Shown in pieces: positions 18,527-27,260 of a DNA stretch of 61,430 bases. The stretch is from Psychrobacter sp. UBA6766. GTDB lineage: Bacteria > Pseudomonadota > Gammaproteobacteria > Pseudomonadales > Moraxellaceae. The stretch spans positions 79,498 through 140,927 of the forward strand of contig NZ_DKGQ01000020.1 of the NCBI RefSeq assembly GCF_002453355.1, written 5' to 3'. Each line of letters starts with the position of its first letter. Within the stretch, counting starts at the first letter, position 1. A program made the position numbers and the translations under genes. The notes under the pieces were generated by a model. The model ran no database searches. It was given only the letters and a program-made list of their open reading frames with translations, and had not been told where the DNA came from.

Positions 18527-19001
18527 AATCACTCACCAAAAATTGAGATAAAAAACACAACTGCGCACAATTTTTATCAATCATTTCTCTGTGATACAGA
18601 TAAAAAGGATCGATAAAAATTGCTCAGCGTTGCATAAACATCATCATTAGCACAAAATTGAATTATGGTACTTGAGAACGCTAACCTTGACTAGATGTTT
18701 TTGCATTAACTTAATAACCATAGCATTTCGCTATGCCGTTTATTTCATTACGGTGACGTCGTGTATCAGTGGCTCACCTAGACATTAAAATAATCTTTCT
18801 TTCATTGTCTATTGGGCAAAGGCTCTATTGTCAATTTAAGACAACTAAATTATCCTATATTCCAAATTAATATAAATTCATAGCCATTTATTATATACAA
18901 GAATAATAGCTTTAATTTACACTAACGTCTTATTGAATATTTGTAGGTTTTTATTTTTATATACAGACAGCGTTTGTATATTTATACAATAGGGTTAAGT
19001 G
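18527..19001. other. Divergent intergenic region ampG / cysB-like
   Basis: About 475 bp of AT-rich DNA without a gene. It must hold the promoters of both divergent genes. The only structure I can support is the dyad at 18974-18989. Confidence 0.5.
18974..18989. promoter_or_regulatory. Dyad just upstream of the CysB-like regulator
   Basis: TTGTATA-TT-TATACAA, a perfect 7+2+7 palindrome ending 12 bp before the ATG at 19002. LysR-type regulators usually bind T-N11-A dyads and autoregulate, so this is a candidate operator. Confidence 0.4.
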
Positions 19002-19931
19002 ATGGCAATCGACGTAGTGGTCAATCAGCGGCATCTACAAATCCAGCTCAAACAGTTGGAAACAGTGTGGCATACGGTAATTAATGGCTATAATTTAAGT
19101 CAAGCGGCCACGGTGCTGCATACCAGTCAATCAAGTCTGTCCAAGCATATTGCGGCACTTGAAAACCAGCTTAAAACCGAAGTATTCGTGCGCCAAGGCA
19201 AGCGCCTGACGGGGCTTACGACCATGGGCACAGCACTGATGCCGCATATTGAATCCATTTTTGCTGAAATTCGTACGATTGAAAATCTCAGTCTTGACTT
19301 TAATAACCCGAATATTGGGACATTGACAATCGCAACCACGCACACGCAGGCGCGATATGTATTGCCAGAGGTGGTCAAAGAATTCAAAGATCGTTTTCCG
19401 AAAGTCAATTTAATCCTCCAACAAGCAGATCCCGAAACCATCGCGCAGATGGTCATTAGAGGACAGGCGGATATTGGGATTGCGACCGAATCCTTATTGC
19501 ATAACGACTATCTACGTTGCTACCGCTATTACGACTGGACACATCGGGTCATTGTACCAAGCGACCATGAGCTAGCAGGACTGGAATCGATTGATTTACC
19601 GACGCTTGCAAGCTATCCAATTGTGACTTATCACGGTGGCTTTACGGGACGCGGCGCTATTGATAAAACATTTAGCGACGCAGGACTTGAGCCTGATATT
19701 GTACTGGCAGCGCTTGATGCCGATGTGATTAGCACCTATGTGGGACTGGGTTTAGGCATTGGCATTATCGCTGAAATGGCATTTGAGCCAAGTCATTATC
19801 ATAATTTAACTGCCATTCCCGTCAATCATTTCGGACGTTTTACCAGTTGGATGGCAGTCCGTGACGATGCAGAAATCCGTCAATACGGACGCGCCTTTAT
19901 GGATTTATGCCAAAAGCAATTTAGTCAGTAG
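19002..19931 (+). CDS. cysB: CysB-type LysR family regulator
   Basis: A 309-residue LysR-type regulator. The N-terminal HTH is seen in NLSQAATVLHTSQSSLSKHIAALENQLKTEVFVRQGKRLTGLTTMG. The effector domain carries the CysB/Cbl hallmarks IATTHTQARYVLPEVVKEF, YPIVTYHGGFTGRGAID and DADVISTYVGLGLGIGIIAEM. CysB activates sulfate/thiosulfate uptake and cysteine synthesis genes on sensing N-acetylserine. It has about 15 extra residues before the usual start. ATG 19002 has AGGG 7 nt upstream; a GTG lies just before it at 18999. No sulfur-assimilation genes are adjacent. The YeeE/YedE transporter at 57374 is a possible but distant target. Confidence 0.85.
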   Translation: MAIDVVVNQRHLQIQLKQLETVWHTVINGYNLSQAATVLHTSQSSLSKHIAALENQLKTEVFVRQGKRLTGLTTMGTALMPHIESIFAEIRTIENLSLDFNNPNIGTLTIATTHTQARYVLPEVVKEFKDRFPKVNLILQQADPETIAQMVIRGQADIGIATESLLHNDYLRCYRYYDWTHRVIVPSDHELAGLESIDLPTLASYPIVTYHGGFTGRGAIDKTFSDAGLEPDIVLAALDADVISTYVGLGLGIGIIAEMAFEPSHYHNLTAIPVNHFGRFTSWMAVRDDAEIRQYGRAFMDLCQKQFSQ

Positions 19932-20246
19932 CTATTAACTTAATCGGTAGCTTTTTAAAAATCAGTGCTTAAGCAATTAATAATAACTTCAAGCATTCTG
20001 CCTTAATCATCATTTTTCTGATAAATAAAAACGGCATCGTTCTCAATAGATAGCGATGCCGTTTTTGCTCTTATATAAGCCGTAAATTATTACGATTTGT
20101 TATTATCTTGAATGCTGACCTTTATATTCTCTATAACTGCCCCATCATATGAGCTATTGAATCATCAGCCTGCTTTTTATTCCTGATATTTAAAAACTAA
20201 CTATAAAAACGTCGTTGCAAAGCGACAACATAAAAATAGGTGAATC
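19932..20246. other. Intergenic region between cysB-like and LLM oxidoreductase
   Basis: 315 bp. Contains the terminator at 20027-20066 and the promoter region of the following gene. Nothing else was recognised. Confidence 0.5.
20027..20066 (+). terminator. Intrinsic terminator after cysB-like gene
   Basis: A 13-bp perfect stem AAAAACGGCATCG / CGATGCCGTTTTT with a 14-nt loop. Confidence 0.9.
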
Positions 20247-21248
20247 ATGAGCAACACAATCCCATTATCTTTTTTAGACTTAGCACCCGTTCCTGAAGGC
20301 AAAACCATCGCTGAAGGCATTGCACAGACGGTCGCTATCGCGCAGCAAGCAGAAAAATCTGGCCTAAATCGCTATTGGATGGCAGAGCATCATAATATGC
20401 CAGGCATCGCCAGTGCGGCGACGTCGGTACTGTTATCGCATATCGGGAGCCAAACCAAGCGCATTCGCATCGGGGCTGGTGGGGTGATGCTGCCGAATCA
20501 TGCGCCGCTGGTCATCGCTGAGCAGTTTGGTACTTTACAGGCACTATATGGCGACCGCGTTGATTTAGGTCTAGGCCGCGCCCCAGGTACAGATGGCGCT
20601 ACGTTTCAAGCGCTGCGTCGACAAATGCAAGATGCTGATCGTTTTCCACAAGACGTACAAGAATTGATGTACTTCTTAGGTGATGGTACTGACGATAGTC
20701 CTGTACAGTCATTCCCAGGGGCAAAATCCAACATCCCTATTTGGATATTAGGATCATCATTATTTGGCGCGACCTTAGCAGCGCATTTAGGACTTCCATA
20801 CGTCTTTGCCTCTCATTTTGCACCGCAGATGATGGCACAAGCGATTAAGGCATATCGTGAACAATTTAAGCCCTCGGCGCATTTGGATAAGCCTTATGTG
20901 ATGTTGGCCGCCAACTTGCTACTGGCAGACGATGATGCTACTGCCCATTATCACTTTACCTCGGCACAGCAAAGCTTTGTACGATTGCGTCGCGGTGAAC
21001 GTGGACAAATGCCAATGCCGACTCATGATATGGACAGCATTTGGAGTCCTGCAGAGAAAATGATGGTAGACAACGCTTTATCGGTGTCATTTGTTGGTTC
21101 TGTGGCGACCGTGCAACCAAAGCTTGCGGAATTTATCGCAAAATATCAACCGGATGAGCTGATTGTCACTGCCAACGTTTATGATCAGGCAGCGCGTCTG
21201 CGTTCACTTGAACTTACATCAGAGTTAAACTTGTTTACTTTACAATAG
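20247..21248 (+). CDS. Luciferase-like (LLM class) flavin-dependent oxidoreductase
   Basis: A 333-residue member of the bacterial luciferase-like monooxygenase superfamily, the short single-chain group often annotated MsnO8 or YhbW. Motifs: LSFLDLAPVPEGKTIAEGIAQTVAIAQQAEKSGLNRYWMAEHHNMPGIASAATSVLLSHIGSQTKRIRIGAGGVMLPNHAPLVIAEQFGTL. The flavin-site segments and DRVDLGLGRAPGTD are typical. It probably uses FMNH2 from a partner reductase; substrate unknown. A good ribosome binding region (AATAGGTGAATC) precedes the ATG. A 52-codon membrane peptide follows 42 bp downstream and may be cotranscribed. Confidence 0.88.
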   Translation: MSNTIPLSFLDLAPVPEGKTIAEGIAQTVAIAQQAEKSGLNRYWMAEHHNMPGIASAATSVLLSHIGSQTKRIRIGAGGVMLPNHAPLVIAEQFGTLQALYGDRVDLGLGRAPGTDGATFQALRRQMQDADRFPQDVQELMYFLGDGTDDSPVQSFPGAKSNIPIWILGSSLFGATLAAHLGLPYVFASHFAPQMMAQAIKAYREQFKPSAHLDKPYVMLAANLLLADDDATAHYHFTSAQQSFVRLRRGERGQMPMPTHDMDSIWSPAEKMMVDNALSVSFVGSVATVQPKLAEFIAKYQPDELIVTANVYDQAARLRSLELTSELNLFTLQ

Positions 21249-21290
21249 ACTACCGTCCTTGCATAATTATTGATACACCTTAAGGAGATT

Positions 21291-21449
21291 ATGGTCATGG
21301 AACCTTCTGCCTCTATCGGCTCATCAATATTTTTATACATCGCAGCATTTATTGTAGTCTTGATTATTGGCGGTTATTTGACGTATCGTGTTAGCCCTAA
21401 ACGCAAACATCGCCGCGTGAATAAGCATGATAAAGACAATATGAGATAA
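21291..21449 (+). CDS. Small single-pass membrane protein, function unknown
   Basis: A 52-residue ORF, MVMEPSASIGSSIFLYIAAF then VVLIIGGYLTYR, with one hydrophobic helix (about residues 12-31) and a strongly basic tail (SPKRKHRRVNKHDKDNMR). A near-perfect ribosome binding site (TAAGGAGATT) is placed directly before the ATG, and a strong terminator follows 15 bp after the stop. These two signals make it a convincing gene despite its size. By the positive-inside rule the tail is cytoplasmic. I do not recognise the family. Confidence 0.75.
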   Translation: MVMEPSASIGSSIFLYIAAFIVVLIIGGYLTYRVSPKRKHRRVNKHDKDNMR

Positions 21450-21463
21450 CGACAATAAATGTT

Positions 21464-21501
21464 AAAAGTCTTCTTTTCTAGTTCGAAAAGAAGACTTTTT
21501 T
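21464..21501. terminator. Bidirectional intrinsic terminator
   Basis: A 15-bp perfect stem AAAAGTCTTCTTTTC / GAAAAGAAGACTTTT with a 5-nt loop and flanking A/T runs. It serves the small membrane protein and the converging AEC transporter. Confidence 0.92.
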
Positions 21502-21507
21502 AATGCC

Positions 21508-22467
21508 CTATATCCATCCTAATGCGCGCAGTATCGCCGCGCCAATCGCCATTCCAAACATGGCTACCACCGTAGTAAACGCCAAAATATTGGCGGCCAA
21601 TATATCGTTGCCGCCCATGGCTTTTGCCATCACATAACTGGCAGCAGCGGTTGGTGACGCTACCATCAAAAATAGTACGCCCATATGCACGCCTGATAAA
21701 CCAAAACTTAATCCAATGGCAATAGCTACAATAGGCGCAATAACAATACGGCCGATACTGGCTTGCATGGATAAGCCGGACGGATGCAACATCGACTTTA
21801 AATCAATACTTGCTCCCGCGCAAATCAGCGCCAACGGTAATGCCACCGCTGCCAGTAAATCGCCAGTTGTATGAATGACTCCACTAATAGGTGGCAGTGG
21901 CAGGGCTTTATAAGCAAAAGCTGCTACTAACGCAATAATCAATGGATTGGTAAACAGCTTTTTGATAATCATCGTGCTACGACTTAACCACGTGTCGTTC
22001 ACACTTTTAGACACACGGCTCAGCGTAATGACCGCTAGGATGTTAAACAATATCGTCACCACACCCATATAAACCGCACCAATACTTAATCCCTGCTCCC
22101 CATAAGCGTTAGCAACAGTTGCCAGTCCGATAATCGCCATATTGCTGCGGAAGATACCTTGTACGAACACCCCTTGGTCGGCAGGCTTATTGATAAAATA
22201 CTTAGCATAGACCTCCGCACCTATAAATAAAATAAAGGTCACAACAATACCAGCAATGATCAAGGTCATTTGCTTGGCATAATCGACCTCACTATCAACG
22301 ACGCTAAAAAATAGCAAACAGGGCAAACAGTAATTAAAAACAAAATTGGATGCCTGATCGATAAATGTTTGACTCGCTTCACCGCGTCTTTGCATAAAAA
22401 AACCCAACCCCATCAAAACAAGGTTGGGCAGTACGATGGTAATGGCAAAAATAATAGCTGCGGTCAT
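21508..22467 (-). CDS. AEC family transporter
   Basis: A 319-residue auxin efflux carrier (AEC) family permease with about ten membrane segments in two repeats. Visible features: ITIVLPNLVLMGLGFFMQRRGE at the N-terminus, FNYCLPCLLFFSVV, FRSNMAIIGLATVANAYGEQG, and LPLALICAGASIDLKSM in the second half. Bacterial AEC proteins export or exchange organic acids such as malate; the substrate here is unknown. It is transcribed alone. Confidence 0.88.
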   Translation of the reverse strand: MTAAIIFAITIVLPNLVLMGLGFFMQRRGEASQTFIDQASNFVFNYCLPCLLFFSVVDSEVDYAKQMTLIIAGIVVTFILFIGAEVYAKYFINKPADQGVFVQGIFRSNMAIIGLATVANAYGEQGLSIGAVYMGVVTILFNILAVITLSRVSKSVNDTWLSRSTMIIKKLFTNPLIIALVAAFAYKALPLPPISGVIHTTGDLLAAVALPLALICAGASIDLKSMLHPSGLSMQASIGRIVIAPIVAIAIGLSFGLSGVHMGVLFLMVASPTAAASYVMAKAMGGNDILAANILAFTTVVAMFGMAIGAAILRALGWI

Positions 22468-22608
22468 AGATAAGCTCAGGTTAGCAATGTATCCAAAGCT
22501 ATATTGTTAAATAAAAAGCAATGGCGAGTAGTTGGTTGAAAATGAGTTAGCTTGAATAAAAGCCATTTTATTATAGAGTATATAACACTGCCATTGCTGA
22601 TTTGAATA

Positions 22609-22812
22609 CTAATCTGACTTTTTTACCCACTCGCCGTCATCGTTCTTTTTATAACTATTTTCGACAGCGGCCCATGCCGTAGCAAACCAACGTGATTCAT
22701 CGTCATATTCTTTACTGGCGCTATTAAACGCCGCCATAAAGATTTCTTGCGCGTGCTTAGGTAAGTTGTCTTTTACGGAGTCTGGTAATTCTGAGCGTTT
22801 ATCGTAAGGCAT
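22609..22812 (-). CDS. chaB: ChaB family protein
   Basis: A 67-residue protein matching ChaB from the N-terminal MPYDKRSELPDSVKDNLPKHAQEIFMAAFNSASKEY to the C-terminal ATAWAAVENSYKK. ChaB was named as a cation transport (ChaA) regulator in E. coli, though direct evidence is thin. No chaA is adjacent. The length fits the family (about 60-76). An AAGGAGAAGCATT ribosome binding site precedes the ATG. Confidence 0.9.
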   Translation of the reverse strand: MPYDKRSELPDSVKDNLPKHAQEIFMAAFNSASKEYDDESRWFATAWAAVENSYKKNDDGEWVKKSD

Positions 22813-22920
22813 AATGCTTCTCCTTGTTATTCACTATTATAGTATTTTTAAATTTCCTACTCTTAAAGTAGCAATTTATGAGCCAGCAAACTGTTTTGAA
22901 ATTGTTAAGCCTTTTTCCAT

Positions 22921-22951
22921 AAAAAAACTCGTAACGATTTCTCGTTACGAG
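22921..22951 (-). terminator. mnmG intrinsic terminator
   Basis: A 10-bp stem CTCGTAACGA / TCGTTACGAG with a 4-nt loop. The A7 tract at 22921-22927 becomes the U tract on the minus strand. Confidence 0.85.
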
Positions 22952-22998
22952 CTTTTCTATAATCATACTTTAAAGTGTAATGCTTTGCTAAGCCGTCA

Positions 22999-24894
22999 TT
23001 ACGAATTCAATGCCGCCTGTGCTTTCTTCTGTTTTTTAACCGTCATCGCCAATAGTTGGATAGCAGCTGGCGTGACACCACTAATGCGTCCCGCTTGCGC
23101 TAAGGTCGCTGGACGGATTTGCGCCAGCTTTTGTACAATCTCATTCGACAATCCTGACACCACACTATAATCAAAATCTATCGGCAAGGCAGTATTTTCT
23201 AAACGCTTCATCTGGTCGATGTCTTCTTGCTGACGATCAATGTAGCCCGCATATTTAACAGAAATTTCAATCTGTTCACCGACTTGATTATCGACTTCTG
23301 AGCCAGTAATAGCTGCGATATCGGTAAAATGAATCTGCGGACGTTTTAATAAATCATAAGCAGTTGACTCTTTAGACAACACCTCTCCCGTTTGCTCAGT
23401 GACTTGCTGACCTAGAGCGTTGGCAGGGGTTGCCCAGATATCTTTGAGTCGTGAGGTTTCAGTAGCAATTGCTTCCATTTTTTCTTGATAGGCTTGCCAG
23501 CGCTCATCATCAACCAAACCAAGCTTACGACCGGTTTCGGTTAAGCGTTGATCGGCATTGTCTTCACGCAACAGCAAGCGATACTCAGCGCGGCTGGTAA
23601 ACATCCGATATGGCTCAGTGGTACCGTGGGTAATCAAGTCATCGACCAGCACGCCAAGATACGCTTCATCGCGGCGCGGCGTCCAGATATCAAATTCACT
23701 ACTTTCACACGTGACCAATGCAGCGTTGGTACCCGCTAATAAACCTTGCACACCCGCTTCTTCGTAGCCTGTTGTGCCATTGATTTGACCAGCAAAGTAC
23801 AGGCGATCAATCGATTTTGTCTCTAAAGTTGGCTTTAGGTTTTGCGGATCAAAATAATCATACTCAATTGCATAGCCTGGTCGCGTGATATGGGCGTTTT
23901 CAAGCCCTTTCATACTATGAATAAACTCTAGCTGAACATCAAACGGTAAGCTGGTTGAGATACCGTTTGGATATAGCTCATGGGTGGTTAAACCTTCAGG
24001 CTCAATAAAAATCTGATGGCTGTCTTTATCAGCAAAGCGGTGAATTTTGTCTTCAATCGATGGACAGTAACGCGGACCTACCCCTTCGATTTTGCCAGAA
24101 AACATCGGTGAGCGGTCTAGGTTTTCACGGATAATATCGTGCGTGCGCGCATTGGTATGAGTGATATAGCAATTGACTTGCTCAGGATGCATATCAACAT
24201 TACCGAGATAGCTCATCACTGGCAAAGGCGTGTCACCCGGTTGTACCGTCATAACACTAAAATCAACACTACGAGCATCGATACGAGCTGGCGTCCCTGT
24301 TTTTAGACGACCGACAGGCAGTTTGAGTTCACGTAAGCGATCAGCAAGCCTAATAGACGGCGGATCCCCTGCTCGTCCACCTTTAGAGTTCTCAAGACCA
24401 ATATGGATAACCCCACCTAGGAAAGTTCCTGAGGTCAAAATAACGGCTTCGGTTTTAAAAACAATGCCTGTCGCCGTCACTACAGCAGTAGCACGACCAT
24501 TTTCGACCAAAATATCATCAGCAGATTGTTGAAATATATCCAGATTTGGCTGATTTTCTAGCGTATGACGAATCGCCGATTTATATAAAATACGGTCTGC
24601 TTGCGCACGTGTGGCTCGTACTGCCGCCCCTTTACGACTGTTTAATACCCGAAACTGGATTCCAGCTTTATCAGTTGCGAGCGCCATAGCGCCGCCAAGA
24701 GCATCAATCTCACGCACTAAGTGAGACTTACCAATACCACCGATTGCAGGATTACAACTCATTTGCCCAAGCGTTTCAATATTGTGGGTCAACAGCAAGG
24801 TCTTTGCGCCCATACGTGCAGCCGCTAAAGCAGCTTCTGTGCCAGCATGACCGCCGCCGATCACCACCACGTCATAATTTTTTGGGTATTGCAT
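22999..24894 (-). CDS. mnmG: tRNA wobble uridine carboxymethylaminomethyl enzyme MnmG (GidA)
   Basis: MnmG, 631 residues, the usual length. With MnmE it installs (c)mnm5 on U34 of tRNAs, using FAD, NADH and methylene-THF. The FAD-binding motif VVIGGGHAGTEAALAAARMGAKTLLLTHN is at residues 10-40, with the signature GGRAGDPPSIRLADRLRELKLPVGRLKTGTPARID and FAGQINGTTGYEEAGVQGLLAGTNAA. The C-terminal MnmE-binding helical domain ends QLLAMTVKKQKK. No mnmE is adjacent. MnmA and TusE, which thiolate the same base, are also in this window. Confidence 0.97.
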   Translation of the reverse strand: MQYPKNYDVVVIGGGHAGTEAALAAARMGAKTLLLTHNIETLGQMSCNPAIGGIGKSHLVREIDALGGAMALATDKAGIQFRVLNSRKGAAVRATRAQADRILYKSAIRHTLENQPNLDIFQQSADDILVENGRATAVVTATGIVFKTEAVILTSGTFLGGVIHIGLENSKGGRAGDPPSIRLADRLRELKLPVGRLKTGTPARIDARSVDFSVMTVQPGDTPLPVMSYLGNVDMHPEQVNCYITHTNARTHDIIRENLDRSPMFSGKIEGVGPRYCPSIEDKIHRFADKDSHQIFIEPEGLTTHELYPNGISTSLPFDVQLEFIHSMKGLENAHITRPGYAIEYDYFDPQNLKPTLETKSIDRLYFAGQINGTTGYEEAGVQGLLAGTNAALVTCESSEFDIWTPRRDEAYLGVLVDDLITHGTTEPYRMFTSRAEYRLLLREDNADQRLTETGRKLGLVDDERWQAYQEKMEAIATETSRLKDIWATPANALGQQVTEQTGEVLSKESTAYDLLKRPQIHFTDIAAITGSEVDNQVGEQIEISVKYAGYIDRQQEDIDQMKRLENTALPIDFDYSVVSGLSNEIVQKLAQIRPATLAQAGRISGVTPAAIQLLAMTVKKQKKAQAALNS

Positions 24895-25137
24895 GAATGC
24901 CTCACTTGACTCTTAACGCAACCGCGAGCCAGAAACCATGTTCAAATAGCTTGGCTACCAGCAAATAAACGTCAGTCGAATTTAAAAAAGAGATAACGAC
25001 CCAGATGAGCCGCTAAAGATGGGTTAGATAGCCGATAATTATAACAATTTTTTGCCGTTTAAAAAACGTCATGGTAAAAAATATTCAAATTAATCACCAA
25101 GGAACATCGGTAAAAGGTTTGTGAAATTGGCTTACAT

Positions 25138-25695
25138 TTACTTACCAGGACTAAGCGGTACAATCCGATCGGTCTGTCCACTTGCCAGCATGTGATGGCT
25201 GCCGTAGCCTTCTGGATTAATCTGCAAATAGGCATTCATTTTACCAATAGCATCACCGTCGTTGGTCGCCAAGATTTGCTCTTTAATCATCTCAACTGGT
25301 GGCAAGGGTAAGTTTTTTAGTAGTGCCAAACGCTGATCGTTGTCACCTTTTACCACAACCAATTCAATAAGTTGGCGCGCATCGATGGGCAAGTCAGGCG
25401 TATTTTGTGCCAATAATGCCAAATGATAGGCACCAGCAGCATCTTGGTCAGCGACGATACGCTGCTCAATAGCAATATAAGTCGCTTCGGTTGCACCGCC
25501 CGCCACGCTAAGCTGATGGATACATTTAAGCGCTGAATTTGGCTCATTGTCCGCCATATCAGTAAGACGAACCGATTCGTTTTTTAAATACTCACGGCGT
25601 TTTTCGATAGCCGCTTGGGCCGCTGCTTCTTGCTCGGTGCTTTCTAGATTACGGGTTTGCTGCTCATTTAATTGGCTATTTAATGGGTTGCTCAT
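25138..25695 (-). CDS. Hypothetical cytoplasmic protein
   Basis: A 185-residue protein I do not recognise. It has no signal peptide or membrane segment. The N-terminal 45 residues are Gln/Glu-rich and predicted helical (NEQQTRNLESTEQEAAAQAAIEKRREYLKNESVRL). The rest alternates short helices (HQLSVAGGATEATYIAIEQRIVADQDAAGAYHLALLAQ), suggesting a helical-repeat scaffold. It lies between mnmG and grxD on the same strand with its own terminator-flanked unit. Codon use looks like its neighbours. Confidence 0.7.
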   Translation of the reverse strand: MSNPLNSQLNEQQTRNLESTEQEAAAQAAIEKRREYLKNESVRLTDMADNEPNSALKCIHQLSVAGGATEATYIAIEQRIVADQDAAGAYHLALLAQNTPDLPIDARQLIELVVVKGDNDQRLALLKNLPLPPVEMIKEQILATNDGDAIGKMNAYLQINPEGYGSHHMLASGQTDRIVPLSPGK

Positions 25696-25865
25696 AAGTG
25701 TCTCTTATTATTTAATCTGCGTTTATCTTGAACATTATATGGGGATAAAGCTTATAAAAAACAATAAACTGTCATTCAGCTACTTAAAATTAATCTCGTC
25801 TAAAACAGTTATAAAAATCGAAAGCCCTAATCCTACACTTAAAAAAGCCAACAGTAGAAATACAA

Positions 25866-25897
25866 AAACCCGAGCAGCTCTACGTCTACTCGGGTTT
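25866..25897 (-). terminator. grxD intrinsic terminator
   Basis: Stem AAACCCGAG / CTCGGGTTT with a 14-nt loop. The A tract before it gives U residues on the minus strand. Confidence 0.8.
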
Positions 25898-25972
25898 CAC
25901 TTTTAAAGTCGTCCACTTAGTTATTAGTCGTCTTTAGCAATAGGCAAGACAGCTAACTTTAAACCAATAAAT

Positions 25973-26323
25973 TTATGCTGCTGGGCTATTAGCTTCAACC
26001 AAAGGCTTTAGCTCGCCTGACTGATACATTTGTAAAATGATGTCAGAACCGCCCATCAACTCGCCATCAATCCATAACTGTGGGAACGTTGGCCAGTTAC
26101 CGACCTTTGGTAAGGTTGCGCGAATTTCTGGGTTTTCTAAAATATTTACAAAGGCAAACGGACGACCAATTTGAGTAAGAACCTCAATCGATTTGGCAGA
26201 AAAACCACACTGTGGAAACTGCGGCGTGCCCTTCATATAAAGGATCACTTTATTGTCTTTGATTTGATCACGAATCAGCTGTTCAACATCGTTTGTAGCG
26301 GTATTTGGGGTTTGCTCACTCAT
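25973..26323 (-). CDS. grxD: Monothiol glutaredoxin GrxD (Grx4)
   Basis: A 116-residue monothiol glutaredoxin. The active site is CGFS (QFPQCGFSAKSIEVL), with the preceding KVILYMKGTP and the glutathione-binding WPTFPQLWIDGELMGGSDI. Grx4-type proteins bind a glutathione-coordinated [2Fe-2S] cluster and pass clusters to apoproteins, working with BolA. Length matches E. coli GrxD (115). Monocistronic, with an AGGAGCTTTT ribosome binding region upstream of the ATG. Confidence 0.95.
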   Translation of the reverse strand: MSEQTPNTATNDVEQLIRDQIKDNKVILYMKGTPQFPQCGFSAKSIEVLTQIGRPFAFVNILENPEIRATLPKVGNWPTFPQLWIDGELMGGSDIILQMYQSGELKPLVEANSPAA

Positions 26324-26501
26324 AAAAGCTCCTATTCATTAAATAATCGATAAAACATTAAACCTAGCATGTGGCTGGTACATGGGGCGATTGCGGATAT
26401 ATTGCAAGCCTCGTCAATGGTATTCAGCAAATAATAAAAATTTATAGCGAATAGCAATCAGCAGTTAATAACATCCTGCCTTGTTGATTTACTATTTAGG
26501 A

Positions 26502-27002
26502 TTAAATGCTAGTCGTATTAGAGACTAATAATACCACGGCATTGGCCATAATGCCTTCTTGTCGACCAGTAAAGCCCAATTTCTCAGTTGTCGTGGCTTT
26601 AATGCTGACATTACTCACATCGGTTTGCAAGTCACTGGCGATATTTTCACGCATAGCCAAATTATATGGTGCCAATTTTGGACGCTCACACATGACGGTA
26701 ATGTCAGCATTGCCTAAAGTATAACCGGCTGCCTGCACTTTGCCATACACATAACGGAGTAGTACTCGTGAATCTAAACCTGCGTGCGCGGCATCGGTAT
26801 CTGGGAAATGTTGCCCAATATCACCTAAGGCTAAGGCGCCAAGTAACGCATCGGCAAGCGCATGCAGTACCACATCGCCATCAGAGTGCGCCAGCAAACT
26901 ATGCGTATGCTCTATCGGCACGCCTGCTAATATCACATATTGCTGCTGCTCGCCCGTATTATGAAACGCATGAACGTCAATACCTTGACCAATTTTTATC
27001 AT
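26502..27002 (-). CDS. ispF: 2-C-methyl-D-erythritol 2,4-cyclodiphosphate synthase
   Basis: IspF of the non-mevalonate isoprenoid pathway, 166 residues. It converts CDP-ME 2-phosphate to MEcPP and CMP. Metal and substrate residues are seen in IGQGIDVHAF (Asp, His) and HSLLAHSDGDVVLHALADALLGALALGDIGQHFPDTD. The C-terminal KATTTEKLGFTGRQEGIMANAVVLL is the family trimer and CDP-binding segment. ispD is not adjacent. It is divergent from mnmA, with about 258 bp between the starts. Confidence 0.96.
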   Translation of the reverse strand: MIKIGQGIDVHAFHNTGEQQQYVILAGVPIEHTHSLLAHSDGDVVLHALADALLGALALGDIGQHFPDTDAAHAGLDSRVLLRYVYGKVQAAGYTLGNADITVMCERPKLAPYNLAMRENIASDLQTDVSNVSIKATTTEKLGFTGRQEGIMANAVVLLVSNTTSI

Positions 27003-27260
27003 TATGATTCCAAGTAAATTAAGTGTGATGAGAATAACTTAAAAGCTCTCACAAAATTCTCAATGCTGTTTTACTCGCAGTAAGGTCGCATAGCTCGCCA
27101 CTACTTTCAATTAGCTGCTATAATATGACGCTTATTTTATCACAATACCTAGACCAAAATACTTGATCCAAAAATTCTATTAGCGCTGTTAGGTATTCGC
27201 TCCTATTTATTTATAGCGTTATCTTATTTTTGGATATTGTATAAATTGTCGAGCAATTTT

